Below, piece by piece: positions 43,353 through 52,853 of a stretch of DNA of 64,000 nt (its first letter is position 1; the number at the start of each line of letters is the position of its first letter). Location of the stretch: the NCBI RefSeq assembly GCF_010731295.1, contig NZ_AP022579.1:5208001-5272000 (forward strand), given 5' to 3'. The stretch is from Mycolicibacterium boenickei (GTDB taxonomy: Bacteria > Actinomycetota > Actinomycetes > Mycobacteriales > Mycobacteriaceae). Below the pieces are notes generated by a model. That model was not told the DNA's origin, searched no databases, and saw only the letters and a list, made by a program, of their open reading frames with translations. Position numbers and translations under genes: made by a program.

Positions 43353-44183
43353 TTACGAAGCGTCAGTGGATGTTTCGGGCGCAGCAGCGGCGTCGCCCTC
43401 GGCGGTGCCTGCGGTGGCACCGGCCAGCAGTTCCTGCTCCCACTCGGCGAGCGGCTCAGCACCCTCGGCGTCCTGCTTCTCGCCGGCACCCTGGCCGGCG
43501 CGGGCCTGCAGGCCCTCGGCCACCGCGGAGGCGACGACCTTGGTCAGCAGGGCAGCCGAACGGATGGCATCGTCGTTGCCCGGGATCGGGTAGTTGACCT
43601 GGTCGGGATCGCAGTTGGTGTCCAGGATCGCGATGACCGGGATACCCAGCTTGATGGCCTCGTTGACCGCCAGGTGCTCCTTGTTGGTGTCGACGACCCA
43701 GATGGCCGAAGGCACCTTCTGCATGTCGCGGATACCGCCGAGGCTGCGCTCAAGCTTGTTCTTCTCACGCGTGAGCATGAGGATTTCCTTCTTGGTGCGA
43801 CCCTCGAAGCCACCGGTCTGCTCCATGGCCTCGAGCTCCTTGAGGCGCTGCAGGCGCTTGTGCACGGTGGAGAAGTTGGTGAGCATGCCGCCCAGCCAGC
43901 GCTGGTTCACGTAGGGCATGCCGACGCGGGTGGCCTCTTCGGCGATCGATTCCTGCGCCTGCTTCTTGGTGCCAACGAACAGGATGGTGCCACCGTGGGC
44001 GACCGTCTCCTTGACGAACTCGTAGGCCTTGTCGATGTAGGTCAGCGTCTGCTGCAGATCGATGATGTAGATGCCATTGCGGTCGGTGAAGATGAACCGC
44101 TTCATCTTGGGGTTCCAGCGCCGGGTCTGATGCCCGAAGTGGGCGCCGCTGTCCAGCAGCTGCTTCATGGTTACAACAGCCAT
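43353..44183 (-). CDS. rpsB: 30S ribosomal protein S2
   Basis: The 276-residue S2 begins [20 protein letters not shown], holds the [16 protein letters not shown] and WLGGMLTNF signatures, and ends in an acidic, alanine-rich mycobacterial tail. ATG 44183 is 11 nt after an AAGGA site; the in-frame upstream sequence is leader. A leader of more than 150 nt lies before it. Confidence 0.97.
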   Translation of the reverse strand: MAVVTMKQLLDSGAHFGHQTRRWNPKMKRFIFTDRNGIYIIDLQQTLTYIDKAYEFVKETVAHGGTILFVGTKKQAQESIAEEATRVGMPYVNQRWLGGMLTNFSTVHKRLQRLKELEAMEQTGGFEGRTKKEILMLTREKNKLERSLGGIRDMQKVPSAIWVVDTNKEHLAVNEAIKLGIPVIAILDTNCDPDQVNYPIPGNDDAIRSAALLTKVVASAVAEGLQARAGQGAGEKQDAEGAEPLAEWEQELLAGATAGTAEGDAAAAPETSTDAS

Positions 44184-44482
44184 GAGTGATGGTTCCTTTG
44201 TATGTCGGTTGTCGCCCGGCGTCGGGTGATGCCAGGCCCTGGTGCCCGCTGGTTGCCGAACCCGATCTGGAATTACCAGGTCAGGACCGTCGGCATCCGG
44301 GTACGACCCCGTTGAGGCAGTCGAATGCGCAGACACGCGAAGTCAGCCCGCAAGCGAGCTGCGGGTAGAAGTTTACACGCTGCTGGGGGCTGCTTTTACC
44401 ACGCCGCAAAGCCGGACGCATTCATCCACAGCCCCCGATTTGGGGCTTTCGCCCGGCCCGGTGCCGGCGCTGGACTGGAGTC
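44184..44482. promoter_or_regulatory. Divergent rpsB / M23-peptidase control region
   Basis: These 299 bases hold the rpsB 5' leader on the minus strand and the peptidase promoter on the plus strand. A hairpin CCCGC-N9-GCGGG (about 44347-44366) and a TAAACT -10-like hexamer just beyond it on the minus strand suggest an rpsB start near 44.36 kb, giving a structured leader of about 170 nt. Confidence 0.4.
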
Positions 44483-44980
44483 GTGAGGTTCGCCGCGACA
44501 GTACTGACACTCGGATTGGTGTGGACATGGCCCGCCACCGCCCACGCCGAAGGGTCGCGCCTGCAGTGGCCGGTCTCCCCGCGGCCAGCGGTGACCAGGG
44601 GTTTCGATGCCCCGTCCCCCAACTGGAACCGTGGCCATCGAGGCGTCGACCTCGCTGCCGCTCCGCAACAACCCGTCTATGCCGCGGGCCCGGGCACTGT
44701 GGTGTTCGCCGGGGTACTGGCCGGACGCCCGGTGGTCTCACTCGCCCACCCCGGTGGGCTGCGCACCAGCTACGAACCGCTGCAGGCCGCGGTGCGGCCC
44801 GGCCAGGCGGTGAGCACAGGGCAGCTGCTGGGCTCCCTGCTGGCCGGGCATCCCGGTTGTCCGGTCGCAGCCTGCCTGCACTGGGGCGCGATGTGGGGGC
44901 CGGCCTCCCAGGCGGAGTACGTCAACCCGCTCGGGCTGCTCGCCGAGACCCCGCTCCGGCTCAAGCCGCTGGGTGGGTGA
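44483..44980 (+). CDS. Secreted M23 (LytM-type) peptidase-like protein
   Basis: The 165-residue protein has a Sec signal peptide cleaved after AHA (about residue 22) and a single LytM domain. The zinc-ligand motif HxxxD is present as HRGVD. The second motif, normally HxH, reads CLHW, so the catalytic first His is replaced by Cys while the ligand His is kept. It may be a weak peptidase or a peptidoglycan-binding regulator. It corresponds in position to Rv2891. Confidence 0.82.
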   Translation: MRFAATVLTLGLVWTWPATAHAEGSRLQWPVSPRPAVTRGFDAPSPNWNRGHRGVDLAAAPQQPVYAAGPGTVVFAGVLAGRPVVSLAHPGGLRTSYEPLQAAVRPGQAVSTGQLLGSLLAGHPGCPVAACLHWGAMWGPASQAEYVNPLGLLAETPLRLKPLGG

Positions 44981-44989
44981 CCCCTGCAC

Positions 44990-45052
44990 CGCGAGCGTGC
45001 GTGTCTGCCGCCCGCCGCGCCGCCGAACAGCAGCGGTTTGCGCACGCTCGCG
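44990..45052. repeat. GC hairpin of the CGCGAGCGTGCG type
   Basis: CGCGAGCGTGCG (44990-45001) pairs perfectly with CGCACGCTCGCG (45041-45052), 12 bp around a 39-nt loop, between the peptidase and the LLM gene. I recall similar hairpins in other mycobacterial intergenic regions. Confidence 0.6.
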
Positions 45053-45083
45053 CGGCAGCCAGTGCGGCCTAATGTCGGAACAT

Positions 45084-46049
45084 ATGAGCATCGCGTCGCA
45101 ATCCCACCGCAACCGTCCTTTGCGCTGCGGGCTGCACACCGCGCTGCCCCGCGGTGCGGAGTTCGCCGAGTTCGCGATCTCTGTCGAACAAGCCGGGTTC
45201 GATGTGCTGACCATTCCCGATCATCTGGCGCCGACACTGGCTCCGTTCAGCGGCGCCGCCACTGCCTGCGCGGTCACCTCGACTCTGCGCACCGGCACGC
45301 TGGTGCTCAACAACGATCTGCGCCATCCGGTCGACACGGCCAGGGAAACCGTGAGCGTGGCAGCACTGTCCGGTGGCAGGTTTGAGCTGGGGCTCGGTGC
45401 GGGCCACATGAAATCCGAGTACGACGCCGCCGGGCTGAAATTCGATCCCGGTGCCACGCGGGTGGACCGTCTGATCGAGTCCGTCCAGGTGATCCGCCCA
45501 CTGCTGGCCGGCGAGCCGGTCGACGTCGACGGCGCCCACTTCTGTGTGCGGGCCGCCGCGGGCGAGCTGGTCGCCGCTCCCGGGGTCGACGTGCCGCTGC
45601 TCATCGGCGGCAACGGCACCCGGGTCCTGCAGCTGGCCGGCAGGGTCGCCGATATCGCCGGGCTGGCCGGGTTCAGCCACAACCACGACGCCACCGAGGT
45701 GCGGCTGACCCATTTCGATGCCGCCGGGTTGCTGGACCGGATCGCCGTGGTGCGCGAGGCAGCCGGTGACCGTTTCGAGGACATCGAACTGAACGCGCTC
45801 ATCCAGTTCGTGGTGCACACCGGGAATCCGGCGGAGGCCGCCGCGGAACTGGCAGGCCCGCTGAAGGCCGATCCAGAACTGTTGCTGGAATCCCCGTTCG
45901 TTCTGCTGGGCACCTACGAGCAAATGGCGGAGGCATTGATCGACCGTCAGCGCCGATTCGGCGTCAGCTATTGGAGTGTGTTCGACGCATGGCCGGGCCG
46001 TGAATCAGCGTTGCCGCACCTGACCGAGGTGCTCAAGCTGTTGCGTTGA
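45084..46049 (+). CDS. LLM-class F420-dependent oxidoreductase (Rv2893-like)
   Basis: The 321-residue luciferase-like protein has VEQAGFDVLTIPDHL, ALSGGRFELGLGAGH and LLIGGNGTRVLQLAGRVADI. Its place before xerC matches Rv2893. ATG 45084 follows a TAATGT -10-like hexamer by 8 bp, so the message may be leaderless; ATG 45072 is a less likely alternative. Substrate unknown. Confidence 0.88.
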   Translation: MSIASQSHRNRPLRCGLHTALPRGAEFAEFAISVEQAGFDVLTIPDHLAPTLAPFSGAATACAVTSTLRTGTLVLNNDLRHPVDTARETVSVAALSGGRFELGLGAGHMKSEYDAAGLKFDPGATRVDRLIESVQVIRPLLAGEPVDVDGAHFCVRAAAGELVAAPGVDVPLLIGGNGTRVLQLAGRVADIAGLAGFSHNHDATEVRLTHFDAAGLLDRIAVVREAAGDRFEDIELNALIQFVVHTGNPAEAAAELAGPLKADPELLLESPFVLLGTYEQMAEALIDRQRRFGVSYWSVFDAWPGRESALPHLTEVLKLLR

Positions 46050-46902
46050 TGTCCTGCAGAAAAGTGGTCATCGCGTCGAGCACGACATCCGGCTGGTCGC
46101 GCTGAACCCAATGTCCGGCACCTGCAACAACTTTGAGGTGGCCGTCCGGGATCAGCTCGGCAGCGGCGCGGGCCCGCGCGACGGGAACGCCGGGGTCGCG
46201 GTCGCCGTGGATGACGAGGGTGGGGCAGCTCAGCTCGTCGAGTCGGGACGTGTAGTCGGTACGCAGCAGGTTCCACCGCACCTGGTCGCGCTGCCATTGT
46301 TCGAACGCGTCGAATCCACCGGGTTGTGCCGCCGCGGTCATGATCTCGTCCATCAACGCGTCGGTCAGCTGTCGCGGATCCCTGATCAGCGCGCGCATGC
46401 TGCGGGTCATCGCGGCACGGTTGCCGCCTGCCCAACGGGTCACCGCACCGAGCAGGCCGGTCCGCAGCATCCCCCAGGTGGCCAGCTGGCGGAATCCCGA
46501 CAGCCGTCCGCCCGACAACCGGGGCATGATGCCGTAGCTGCCCAGCAGCATCGCGCCGGTCACCCCTTCGGGCCGGCCCAGAACATGGCCGATCGTCATA
46601 CCGCCGCCGAGCGACAATCCGCCGATCACGTAGCGGTCCAACTGCATCGCACCGACGAACTCCCCCACGTAGGCGACCAACCGGTCCTGCGTGACCGGTT
46701 GTCGCGCCTGCGGGCTCCGGCCGTAGCCCGGGTGGTCCGGGGCGAGGACGCGATAACCCGCTTCGGCCAAACGGGGACCGATGCCGCCCCAGGACAACGA
46801 GGCGTTGTCCACGCCGCCGCCGTGCAGCAACACCACCACAGCCGAAACGGGTTGTCGGGGCACCCAACTGAGATACGAGACGGGTCCGGAGGGCAGGTCC
46901 AC
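46033..46902 (-). CDS. Alpha/beta hydrolase
   Basis: The roughly 289-residue hydrolase has the oxyanion HGGG, nucleophile elbow GLSLGG, acid Asp in HGDRDPG and base His in GAGHWVQ, a full triad as in epoxide hydrolase or meta-cleavage-product hydrolase-like enzymes. The start is uncertain: GTG 46902 is the first usual codon after the xerC stop, but an AGGAG lies about 20 nt earlier without a good start codon near it. It is cotranscribed with xerC and overlaps the convergent LLM gene by 17 bp. Confidence 0.8.
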   Translation of the reverse strand: MDLPSGPVSYLSWVPRQPVSAVVVLLHGGGVDNASLSWGGIGPRLAEAGYRVLAPDHPGYGRSPQARQPVTQDRLVAYVGEFVGAMQLDRYVIGGLSLGGGMTIGHVLGRPEGVTGAMLLGSYGIMPRLSGGRLSGFRQLATWGMLRTGLLGAVTRWAGGNRAAMTRSMRALIRDPRQLTDALMDEIMTAAAQPGGFDAFEQWQRDQVRWNLLRTDYTSRLDELSCPTLVIHGDRDPGVPVARARAAAELIPDGHLKVVAGAGHWVQRDQPDVVLDAMTTFLQDINATA

Positions 46903-46948
46903 AGTGGATCGGATCGCGAGTTCTCCTGTCTTCGTTGGTTTCGCGGTG

Positions 46949-47845
46949 TCAGGCGCGCGGGTGCGCTTGGTCGTGCACCGCACGCAGCCGTTCGACGGTG
47001 ACGTGGGTGTAGAGCTGTGTGGTGGCAAGCGAGGTGTGACCCAGCAGTTCCTGCACGATGCGCAGGTCGGCACCGCCTTCGAGCAGGTGGGTGGCCGCGC
47101 TGTGGCGCAGCCCGTGGGGTCCGATGTCGGGGGCACCGTCGACGGCGGAGACGGTCTGATGTACCACTGTGCGGGCCTGGCGCGGGTCGAGCCGTTTACC
47201 CCGGGCACCGAGCAGCAGCGCCGGACCGGAGTCGGCAGAGGCGAGCGCGGGACGCCCTTCAGTGAGCCAGGCCGTCAACGCGACATGGGCCGGTTCGCCG
47301 AATGGGACCGTACGCTGCTTGTTTCCCTTGCCCAGCACCTGAAGCACCCGGCGTGAGGTGTCGATGTCGTCGATGTCCAACCCACACAATTCGCTGACGC
47401 GAATACCCGTGGCGTACAGCATCTCCACGATCAGCCGGTCCCGCAACGCCAGCGGATCACCCTCGCGGGCAGCAGAATTCATCGCCTCCATGGCGTCGAT
47501 CGCCTGATCGCGACGGAGCACCGCAGGCAACGTGCGGTGTGCCTTGGGGACCTGGAGCCGAGCGGCAGCGTCCTCTGGTAGCAGTCCCCGGCGGGCCGCC
47601 CAGGTGCAGAAGGTCTTCACCGTCGAGGTGCGCCGCGCCAACGTGGTCCGCGCCGCTCCGGCCGCGGCCTGACCGGCCAGCCACGACCGCAGCCTCGGCA
47701 GGGTCACCGTCTCCATGCCACCACCGGTGAAGTCGAAGAATGCCGACAGGTCACCCCGGTACGCCCGCCGCGTGTGTTCGGACCGGCCGCGTTGCAGCGC
47801 CAGGTATTCGTCGAACTCGGCGAGTACTTCCGGGACTGCGGGCAC
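46949..47845 (-). CDS. xerC: Tyrosine recombinase XerC
   Basis: The 298-residue recombinase has an N-terminal SAM-like domain and a catalytic domain with Arg in [41 protein letters not shown] with the nucleophilic Tyr. It resolves chromosome dimers with XerD. Its conserved position (Rv2894c) and lack of phage genes argue that it is the housekeeping XerC rather than an integrase. Confidence 0.95.
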   Translation of the reverse strand: MPAVPEVLAEFDEYLALQRGRSEHTRRAYRGDLSAFFDFTGGGMETVTLPRLRSWLAGQAAAGAARTTLARRTSTVKTFCTWAARRGLLPEDAAARLQVPKAHRTLPAVLRRDQAIDAMEAMNSAAREGDPLALRDRLIVEMLYATGIRVSELCGLDIDDIDTSRRVLQVLGKGNKQRTVPFGEPAHVALTAWLTEGRPALASADSGPALLLGARGKRLDPRQARTVVHQTVSAVDGAPDIGPHGLRHSAATHLLEGGADLRIVQELLGHTSLATTQLYTHVTVERLRAVHDQAHPRA

Positions 47846-47913
47846 CCTGCCACGGTGGCAGAAGTCCGGCCGGCCTGCACCCGACGCGCCGGACCGCTAC
47901 CCGCGCGTGACCA

Positions 47914-49836
47914 TCACGGGTTCATCTCGTAGCGGCCGGCCAGTCCACGCACGGCGGTCACCACACGATCGCGGCGCGCGGCGTCGGCCATGGGCTGCCT
48001 GACAATGTCGAGGGCGCGCTGTTGCTGCACGGCGGTGGCATCCGGATGGCAGTGCAGCTTGGTCGCGTGCGTGGACATGTCGGTGACGAGCACCTCGAAC
48101 AGCTGGTCGATCAGATCGGCGTCCGCACCCTCGATCTCGGCCTGCTCCAGGATCAGCTGGGCGTACGGGATCAGGGTGAACATCTCACCGATCGCGAACA
48201 GGAAGTCCACGTTGCGTTGCTGCTCGGCGTTCGGTGTCGCCACCGCGAGCAGCGTCTGCAAGGCCAGGGCCTGGTCGAGGAACACCGCGACGTTCGGCGC
48301 CGACGAGTATCCACTCAGCACCGACTGCCAGTCCCCGAACCGAATTTTCGCCAGCCCACTGCTCGGCCCCTGACGGAACAGGAAGTCGTCGTTGGCGGCG
48401 TCCCGGCGGGTGGGGATCTCCGGCACGCGGGCCAACAGCGGTTTGAGTTGCGGAATACGCTGTGCTAGTGGAGATCCCGCCATGGCGCCACCCGCGGCCC
48501 GCAGGCCGCCGGCGAGTGCGCCCAGCACCGGGCCCGGCGCCTTACCGACGGGCAATGCGGACAGCGCCGCAAGTCCGATGCTCGACGCGCCGAACATGTA
48601 GTTCTGCATGAACTTCAGCGACAGCGCCATGTTGACGTGCACCGTGCCTTCCAGCCGCGGCAGGCCGGTGAGTCCCAGCAGCGCCATGGTGAAGTACATG
48701 TCGGACTCGAAGGCGCGCGCGGCGATCGTGTCGGCGAGCAGGGTGACGATCTTCTCGCCCTCGCGGGTGACGTTCATCTTCTCGATCGCATTGAACAACA
48801 GGTAGCGACGATCGTCCGGGCTCGCGCTGCGCATGTAGTCGATGGCCCGCTCGCTGTACAGCTTCATCCCGACCAGCCGCGCATAGCCGTCGGCGAGCAT
48901 CCGGCGGATCTGAGGGAATTCGGTGACCCGCTGGCCGAACAGCACCCGGTTCTCGGCATGGGTGACGGCCTCGTACATGGCATGCTCACAGGCTCCGATG
49001 GCGCCGAATCCCAAGTTGAACTTGCCGATGTTCACGGTGTTGATCGCGGCGTTGAACGCGGCCTTGCCCTCGTGCAGGATGTCTTCGGCGGTGACCGGAT
49101 AGTCCTCCAGATCGAACGCCGCGACGTACATCTGGCCGTCGACCACGTTCTTGCGCAGGTGGTAGCTCGGATGTTGGCTGTCAGCGGCGAAGAACAGGTA
49201 GCCCTCGAAGTCCTCCGGCGGGCGGCGCCGATCGAGATCAGAACTGTCGATGATCGGTTTGTCGGAGCGACGGCCGAATACCGAGACCATGCCGGCGAGG
49301 TTCCCGTTGCCGATGTAGTACTTGCCACCGGTCGCGGTGTATGAACCATCGGGGCCGGGCTCCAGCACCATGTCGGTCGAATAGACGTCGGCGCCGTGGG
49401 ACTGCTCGGAGAGTCCGAACGCGAAGATCTCCCCCGAATCAAGCAGGGCGGCAGCCTTTTTGCGTGCGACCTCGTTCTCCGATTGCCAGATCGGTCCGAG
49501 TCCGAGGATGGTGACCTGCCAGACATACCAGTACTGCATGCCGTAGAAGCCGAGGATCTGGCTGTACATGGCATTGCGTGCGGTGTCCCAGCGCTTGTGG
49601 GGATCGCCGTCAGCCTCCGACGCGGGCGTCAGGAATGTCGCGAAGATGGCCTCCCGCTTGACCAGGTCGAGAAAATCGCTGTACCAGACCCGATCCCGGT
49701 CCTGCTGCTTGAGCCACCGCTTGCCGTGAGACTCGAAGAAGTCGATGGTGGCCCGGAAGATCTCCCGCGTTCGGGCGTCGAACTGATCGAATTCGGTCCG
49801 GTTCGGGTCGAACAGGACATCGGATCGTGTGGTCAC
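47914..49836 (-). CDS. Acyl-CoA dehydrogenase family protein, long form
   Basis: The 640-residue flavoprotein belongs to the acyl-CoA dehydrogenase superfamily but is longer than the usual 380-400 residues, like acyl-CoA oxidase-type members. Seen: FGLSEQSHGADVYSTD in the FAD/substrate region, GGKYYIGNGNLAGM, and KFNLGFGAIGACEHAMYEA. Its GTG overlaps the MpaB stop as GTGA, so the two enzymes are translated together under the upstream TetR. Likely role: fatty or branched acyl-CoA oxidation. Confidence 0.85.
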   Translation of the reverse strand: MTTRSDVLFDPNRTEFDQFDARTREIFRATIDFFESHGKRWLKQQDRDRVWYSDFLDLVKREAIFATFLTPASEADGDPHKRWDTARNAMYSQILGFYGMQYWYVWQVTILGLGPIWQSENEVARKKAAALLDSGEIFAFGLSEQSHGADVYSTDMVLEPGPDGSYTATGGKYYIGNGNLAGMVSVFGRRSDKPIIDSSDLDRRRPPEDFEGYLFFAADSQHPSYHLRKNVVDGQMYVAAFDLEDYPVTAEDILHEGKAAFNAAINTVNIGKFNLGFGAIGACEHAMYEAVTHAENRVLFGQRVTEFPQIRRMLADGYARLVGMKLYSERAIDYMRSASPDDRRYLLFNAIEKMNVTREGEKIVTLLADTIAARAFESDMYFTMALLGLTGLPRLEGTVHVNMALSLKFMQNYMFGASSIGLAALSALPVGKAPGPVLGALAGGLRAAGGAMAGSPLAQRIPQLKPLLARVPEIPTRRDAANDDFLFRQGPSSGLAKIRFGDWQSVLSGYSSAPNVAVFLDQALALQTLLAVATPNAEQQRNVDFLFAIGEMFTLIPYAQLILEQAEIEGADADLIDQLFEVLVTDMSTHATKLHCHPDATAVQQQRALDIVRQPMADAARRDRVVTAVRGLAGRYEMNP

Positions 49837-50879
49837 GCCAAACTCCCTAGGTAAGTCTGAGATTCGATGAGTCCTTCGTCACTGGGCAGTTGGCCCTGGC
49901 CGAACACCCGCTCATGCTGGCGGGCCCGCAGCTCCTGGTGCGCGTCGGCGGGTTTGGGATAGCCGTAGCGCCTGCGCCCTTCCTCGGGGCTGAGCACTTC
50001 GTTGGACCGCGGCGGGATGCCCATGATGTAGGGGCCGGCGATCGGCACCACGGACGGCGCAATGATCTTGGCCACCAACAGCTTCAGCCGTGGCACGCGG
50101 TTGACCACACCGAAGCCCAGCTTCAGTACGGGCCGCACCGCCCAATCCACCAGGCGTGGCTGGTCGAATCCGCTGAGCCGGCGCATCCACCGGGGCATGG
50201 TGGCGATGGTTCCGGCCCGCAGGAACCAGTTGAGGATCTCGACGGCCGGCCTTGCGAGGCGCGGCGCGGGCGGCAGCACCACCTTGGCGTTGAGCAGATG
50301 GTCCATCATGGCGCGGGCGGCTTCGCTGACCGCGAGGTGCGGCCGCATCTGCTCGAAGTAGGCGTTGATGCCTTCGCGGGTCCGCGGTACGTCGGCCGGA
50401 TCGCAGGTCTGGAACTCGGCGGCTCGTGCACAGTCCTGCCAGTAGCGGGCCTCTTCCTCTGCCGTCAGCTTGCCGCCGCCGTAGAGTTCATACGCCTTGA
50501 GCACGGAGTGCCAGCCGGTGAGCAGGATCCACAGCTGCGAGTGAGGATCGTTGGCGTCGTACTTGTTGCCGCTCAGCGGCTCGGTACCGATGGCTTTCGA
50601 GTGCACTTTGACCAGGACGTCGGCGGCCTTGAGCACCGATTCGGTGTCGGCGAAGGCGACCATGGCGAAGTAGCGGACGGTCCGGTCGTAACGGGTGCGC
50701 GGCCGGTCGTAGTTGGCGCCGGTGGTGTCGACCGCGGCGATCAGGGCAGGGTCGAGTTCCTCGACCACGACGGCGCGTTGCAGCCCGATGATCGGTGTGG
50801 TGGCGTGGCCCCAGACCTTCCACGTCACCGAATCCGGCCCGAAGAACCCGTAATCAGCCATCGGCTGGAGATCAGACAT
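49833..50879 (-). CDS. MpaB-like oxygenase (DUF2236)
   Basis: The 348-residue protein resembles the oxygenase-MpaB family (DUF2236), named after a fungal haem oxygenase of mycophenolic acid synthesis. Visible conserved parts are FGPDSVTWKVWGH, RYFAMVAFAD, and VHSKAIG with the family His. ATG 50879 has GAGGAG upstream. It is the middle gene of the tetR-mpaB-acyl-CoA dehydrogenase operon. Oxidative cleavage of an unsaturated chain is a reasonable guess. Confidence 0.78.
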   Translation of the reverse strand: MSDLQPMADYGFFGPDSVTWKVWGHATTPIIGLQRAVVVEELDPALIAAVDTTGANYDRPRTRYDRTVRYFAMVAFADTESVLKAADVLVKVHSKAIGTEPLSGNKYDANDPHSQLWILLTGWHSVLKAYELYGGGKLTAEEEARYWQDCARAAEFQTCDPADVPRTREGINAYFEQMRPHLAVSEAARAMMDHLLNAKVVLPPAPRLARPAVEILNWFLRAGTIATMPRWMRRLSGFDQPRLVDWAVRPVLKLGFGVVNRVPRLKLLVAKIIAPSVVPIAGPYIMGIPPRSNEVLSPEEGRRRYGYPKPADAHQELRARQHERVFGQGQLPSDEGLIESQTYLGSLA

Positions 50880-50901
50880 GGGACAACTCCTCTGTACTGG
50901 G

Positions 50902-51525
50902 TCAGGCGGTACGAAACGCCCGATAGGTGGCCGATCCGATGAACTCACCCAATGTGGTTGGGGTCCAGTCTTTTCCGTCGTCGTGCAGTAAGGTCCGCAC
51001 CGCGCCCTCACAGGTGGACACGAACTGCTCGACCAGCACCGGCAGCTTCTTGTCGGCGTCGACGGTGCCCCAGCGTTGCAGCGTGGGCGCCAGCCGCTTG
51101 GAAACCTTGCCGATCATCACGGCACGGCCGTTGCGGAAGTGTTTGGCCACGGCCGGGTCCGGATCGGCACTCATGACGAGCCGCCAGGAATCGGGCCTGC
51201 CTGCGACCGTCTCGAGCAACGCCTGGAAGCCCTCCACGAACACGGTCTCGTCGGCATTCGCGCGACCGTAGGGCAGTGCGTCGATCGCCCCTTGGATCAG
51301 CAGTCCCAGCTCCCGCTCGAGCAGTGCCCGCAGCAGTTCGACCCGGTCGGCAAAACACGAGTACACCACCGGGCGGGTGACCTTGAGCCGCTGCGCCACC
51401 GCACCGATCGTGACGGCCGCGACCCCCTCGGACACCGCGATCGCCAGGGCCGCATCGAGTACCTGCGGGCGCCGTCGCTCGGGGCCCAGGTGCGCGGCCC
51501 GCTCGCGAACGGTTTCTACACTCAT
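50902..51525 (-). CDS. TetR-family regulator
   Basis: The 207-residue regulator has the HTH IGAVAQRLKVTRPVVYSCFA and a helical ligand domain. It lies 22 bp before the MpaB gene on the same strand and probably controls its own operon. It is not closely related to the paired TetRs at 15.8 and 21.0 kb. Confidence 0.88.
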   Translation of the reverse strand: MSVETVRERAAHLGPERRRPQVLDAALAIAVSEGVAAVTIGAVAQRLKVTRPVVYSCFADRVELLRALLERELGLLIQGAIDALPYGRANADETVFVEGFQALLETVAGRPDSWRLVMSADPDPAVAKHFRNGRAVMIGKVSKRLAPTLQRWGTVDADKKLPVLVEQFVSTCEGAVRTLLHDDGKDWTPTTLGEFIGSATYRAFRTA

Positions 51526-51592
51526 GAAGGAAAATGCTACACCGATGAATATTCTCAGCGCCAGAGCCGCCCACCTGGGAATTTGTGGTTTC

Positions 51593-51642
51593 TTGTCACG
51601 CTGGAGTGGCTGTCAGCCCCCAGTGCCACTCCAGCGTGACAA
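51593..51642. repeat. Perfect 18-bp hairpin
   Basis: TTGTCACGCTGGAGTGGC (51593-51610) pairs perfectly with GCCACTCCAGCGTGACAA (51625-51642) around a 14-nt loop. It begins just after the stop of the lactate-monooxygenase-like gene, so it probably terminates that transcript before the tetR promoter. Confidence 0.75.
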
Positions 51643-51645
51643 AGG

Positions 51646-52806
51646 TCAGTCGACCCGGTGCAGCGCCTCGGGCGTGAGATCGGCCAGCGTCGGGTACCCG
51701 TCGACGCCCATGATCAGATCGGCCTCGGCGAGCAGCGAACGCAGCACGTGCACGATGCCGTCGGCCCCTCCCAGCGCCAGCCCGTACGCGTACGGGCGGC
51801 CCACACCGACGGCGGTGGCCCCCAAGGCGAGCGCCTTGACGATGTCGGCGCCGTTGCGGATCCCCGAGTCGAACAACACCGGCAGTCCGTCGGCGGCCTC
51901 GACCACTCCGGGCAGGCAGTCGATCGCGGGCAGGCCGCCGTTGGCTTGGCGCCCACCGTGATTGGAGCAGTAGATCCCGTCGACGCCGCCGTCCTTGGCC
52001 CGCCGCACGTCGTCGGGATGACAGATGCCCTTGAGGATCAGCGGCAGTTTCGTCAGCGACCGCAGCCAGGGCAGGTCGTCCCAGGTGAGCGGATTGCCGA
52101 ACAGGCTGACCCAGCGCAGCACGGTGGCCTGCGGGTTCTCTTCGGGCGGCTGCGGCAGCCCGGCCCGGAACACCGGGTCACTGGTGTAGTTGGCCAGGCA
52201 TTTGCCCCGCAGCTGCGGGAAGTTGGAGGTGGCCAGATCCCGCGGCCGCCAACCCGGTACCCAGGTGTCGAGCGTGACGACGATGCCCTTGAACCCGGCT
52301 TTCTCTGCGCGCTGGACCAGACTGGCGGCAAGGTCCTTGTCGGTCGGTGTGTACAGCTGGAAAAAGCCTGGGGTGTCACCGAATTCGGCGGCGACGTCCT
52401 CGAGCGGGTCCTCGGTCAGGGTGGACAACACCATCGGCACCCCGGTGCGCGCGGCAGCACGGGCACCGGCCAGATCGCCGTGACCGTCCTGTCCGCAGAT
52501 GCCCAGCACCCCGATCGGCGCCATGAACAACGGCGAGGCCAGCTTGAGCCCGAACAGGTCGACGGACAGGTCCCGTTCCCGGTGGGCGTTGAACATGCGC
52601 GGCATCAGACCCCACCGGTCGAACGCGGTGCGGTTCACCTGCTGGGTACGTTCGTCGCCCGCTCCCCCGGCCACGTAGGACCAGATCGAGGCAGGCATCG
52701 CGGCTTGAGCTTTGGCCTCCAGCCCCGCGTAGTCCATCGGCATGGTCGGCAGCACGCCGGACAGCCCCTGCAGGTAGATCTCGAGTTGGTAATCGCCGTA
52801 TGCCAT
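51646..52806 (-). CDS. Lactate 2-monooxygenase-like FMN enzyme
   Basis: The 386-residue enzyme strongly resembles M. smegmatis L-lactate 2-monooxygenase, which converts lactate and O2 to acetate, CO2 and water. Seen: [15 protein letters not shown] start, [28 protein letters not shown], and the catalytic [17 protein letters not shown] 52806 fits the family N-terminus. It is a second FMN alpha-hydroxy-acid enzyme in the window, more distant from the one at 10.8 kb. It may act on another 2-hydroxy acid. Confidence 0.88.
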   Translation of the reverse strand: MAYGDYQLEIYLQGLSGVLPTMPMDYAGLEAKAQAAMPASIWSYVAGGAGDERTQQVNRTAFDRWGLMPRMFNAHRERDLSVDLFGLKLASPLFMAPIGVLGICGQDGHGDLAGARAAARTGVPMVLSTLTEDPLEDVAAEFGDTPGFFQLYTPTDKDLAASLVQRAEKAGFKGIVVTLDTWVPGWRPRDLATSNFPQLRGKCLANYTSDPVFRAGLPQPPEENPQATVLRWVSLFGNPLTWDDLPWLRSLTKLPLILKGICHPDDVRRAKDGGVDGIYCSNHGGRQANGGLPAIDCLPGVVEAADGLPVLFDSGIRNGADIVKALALGATAVGVGRPYAYGLALGGADGIVHVLRSLLAEADLIMGVDGYPTLADLTPEALHRVD

Positions 52807-52853
52807 GACGGCTACCTTGCCATCCCGGGGCCGGCCGGTACCCGCACCCAGGT

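Noticed and set aside
46949..47845. Tyrosine recombinase as an integrase of a mobile element
   Set aside because: The position and sequence fit housekeeping XerC; no attachment repeats, phage or transfer genes surround it.
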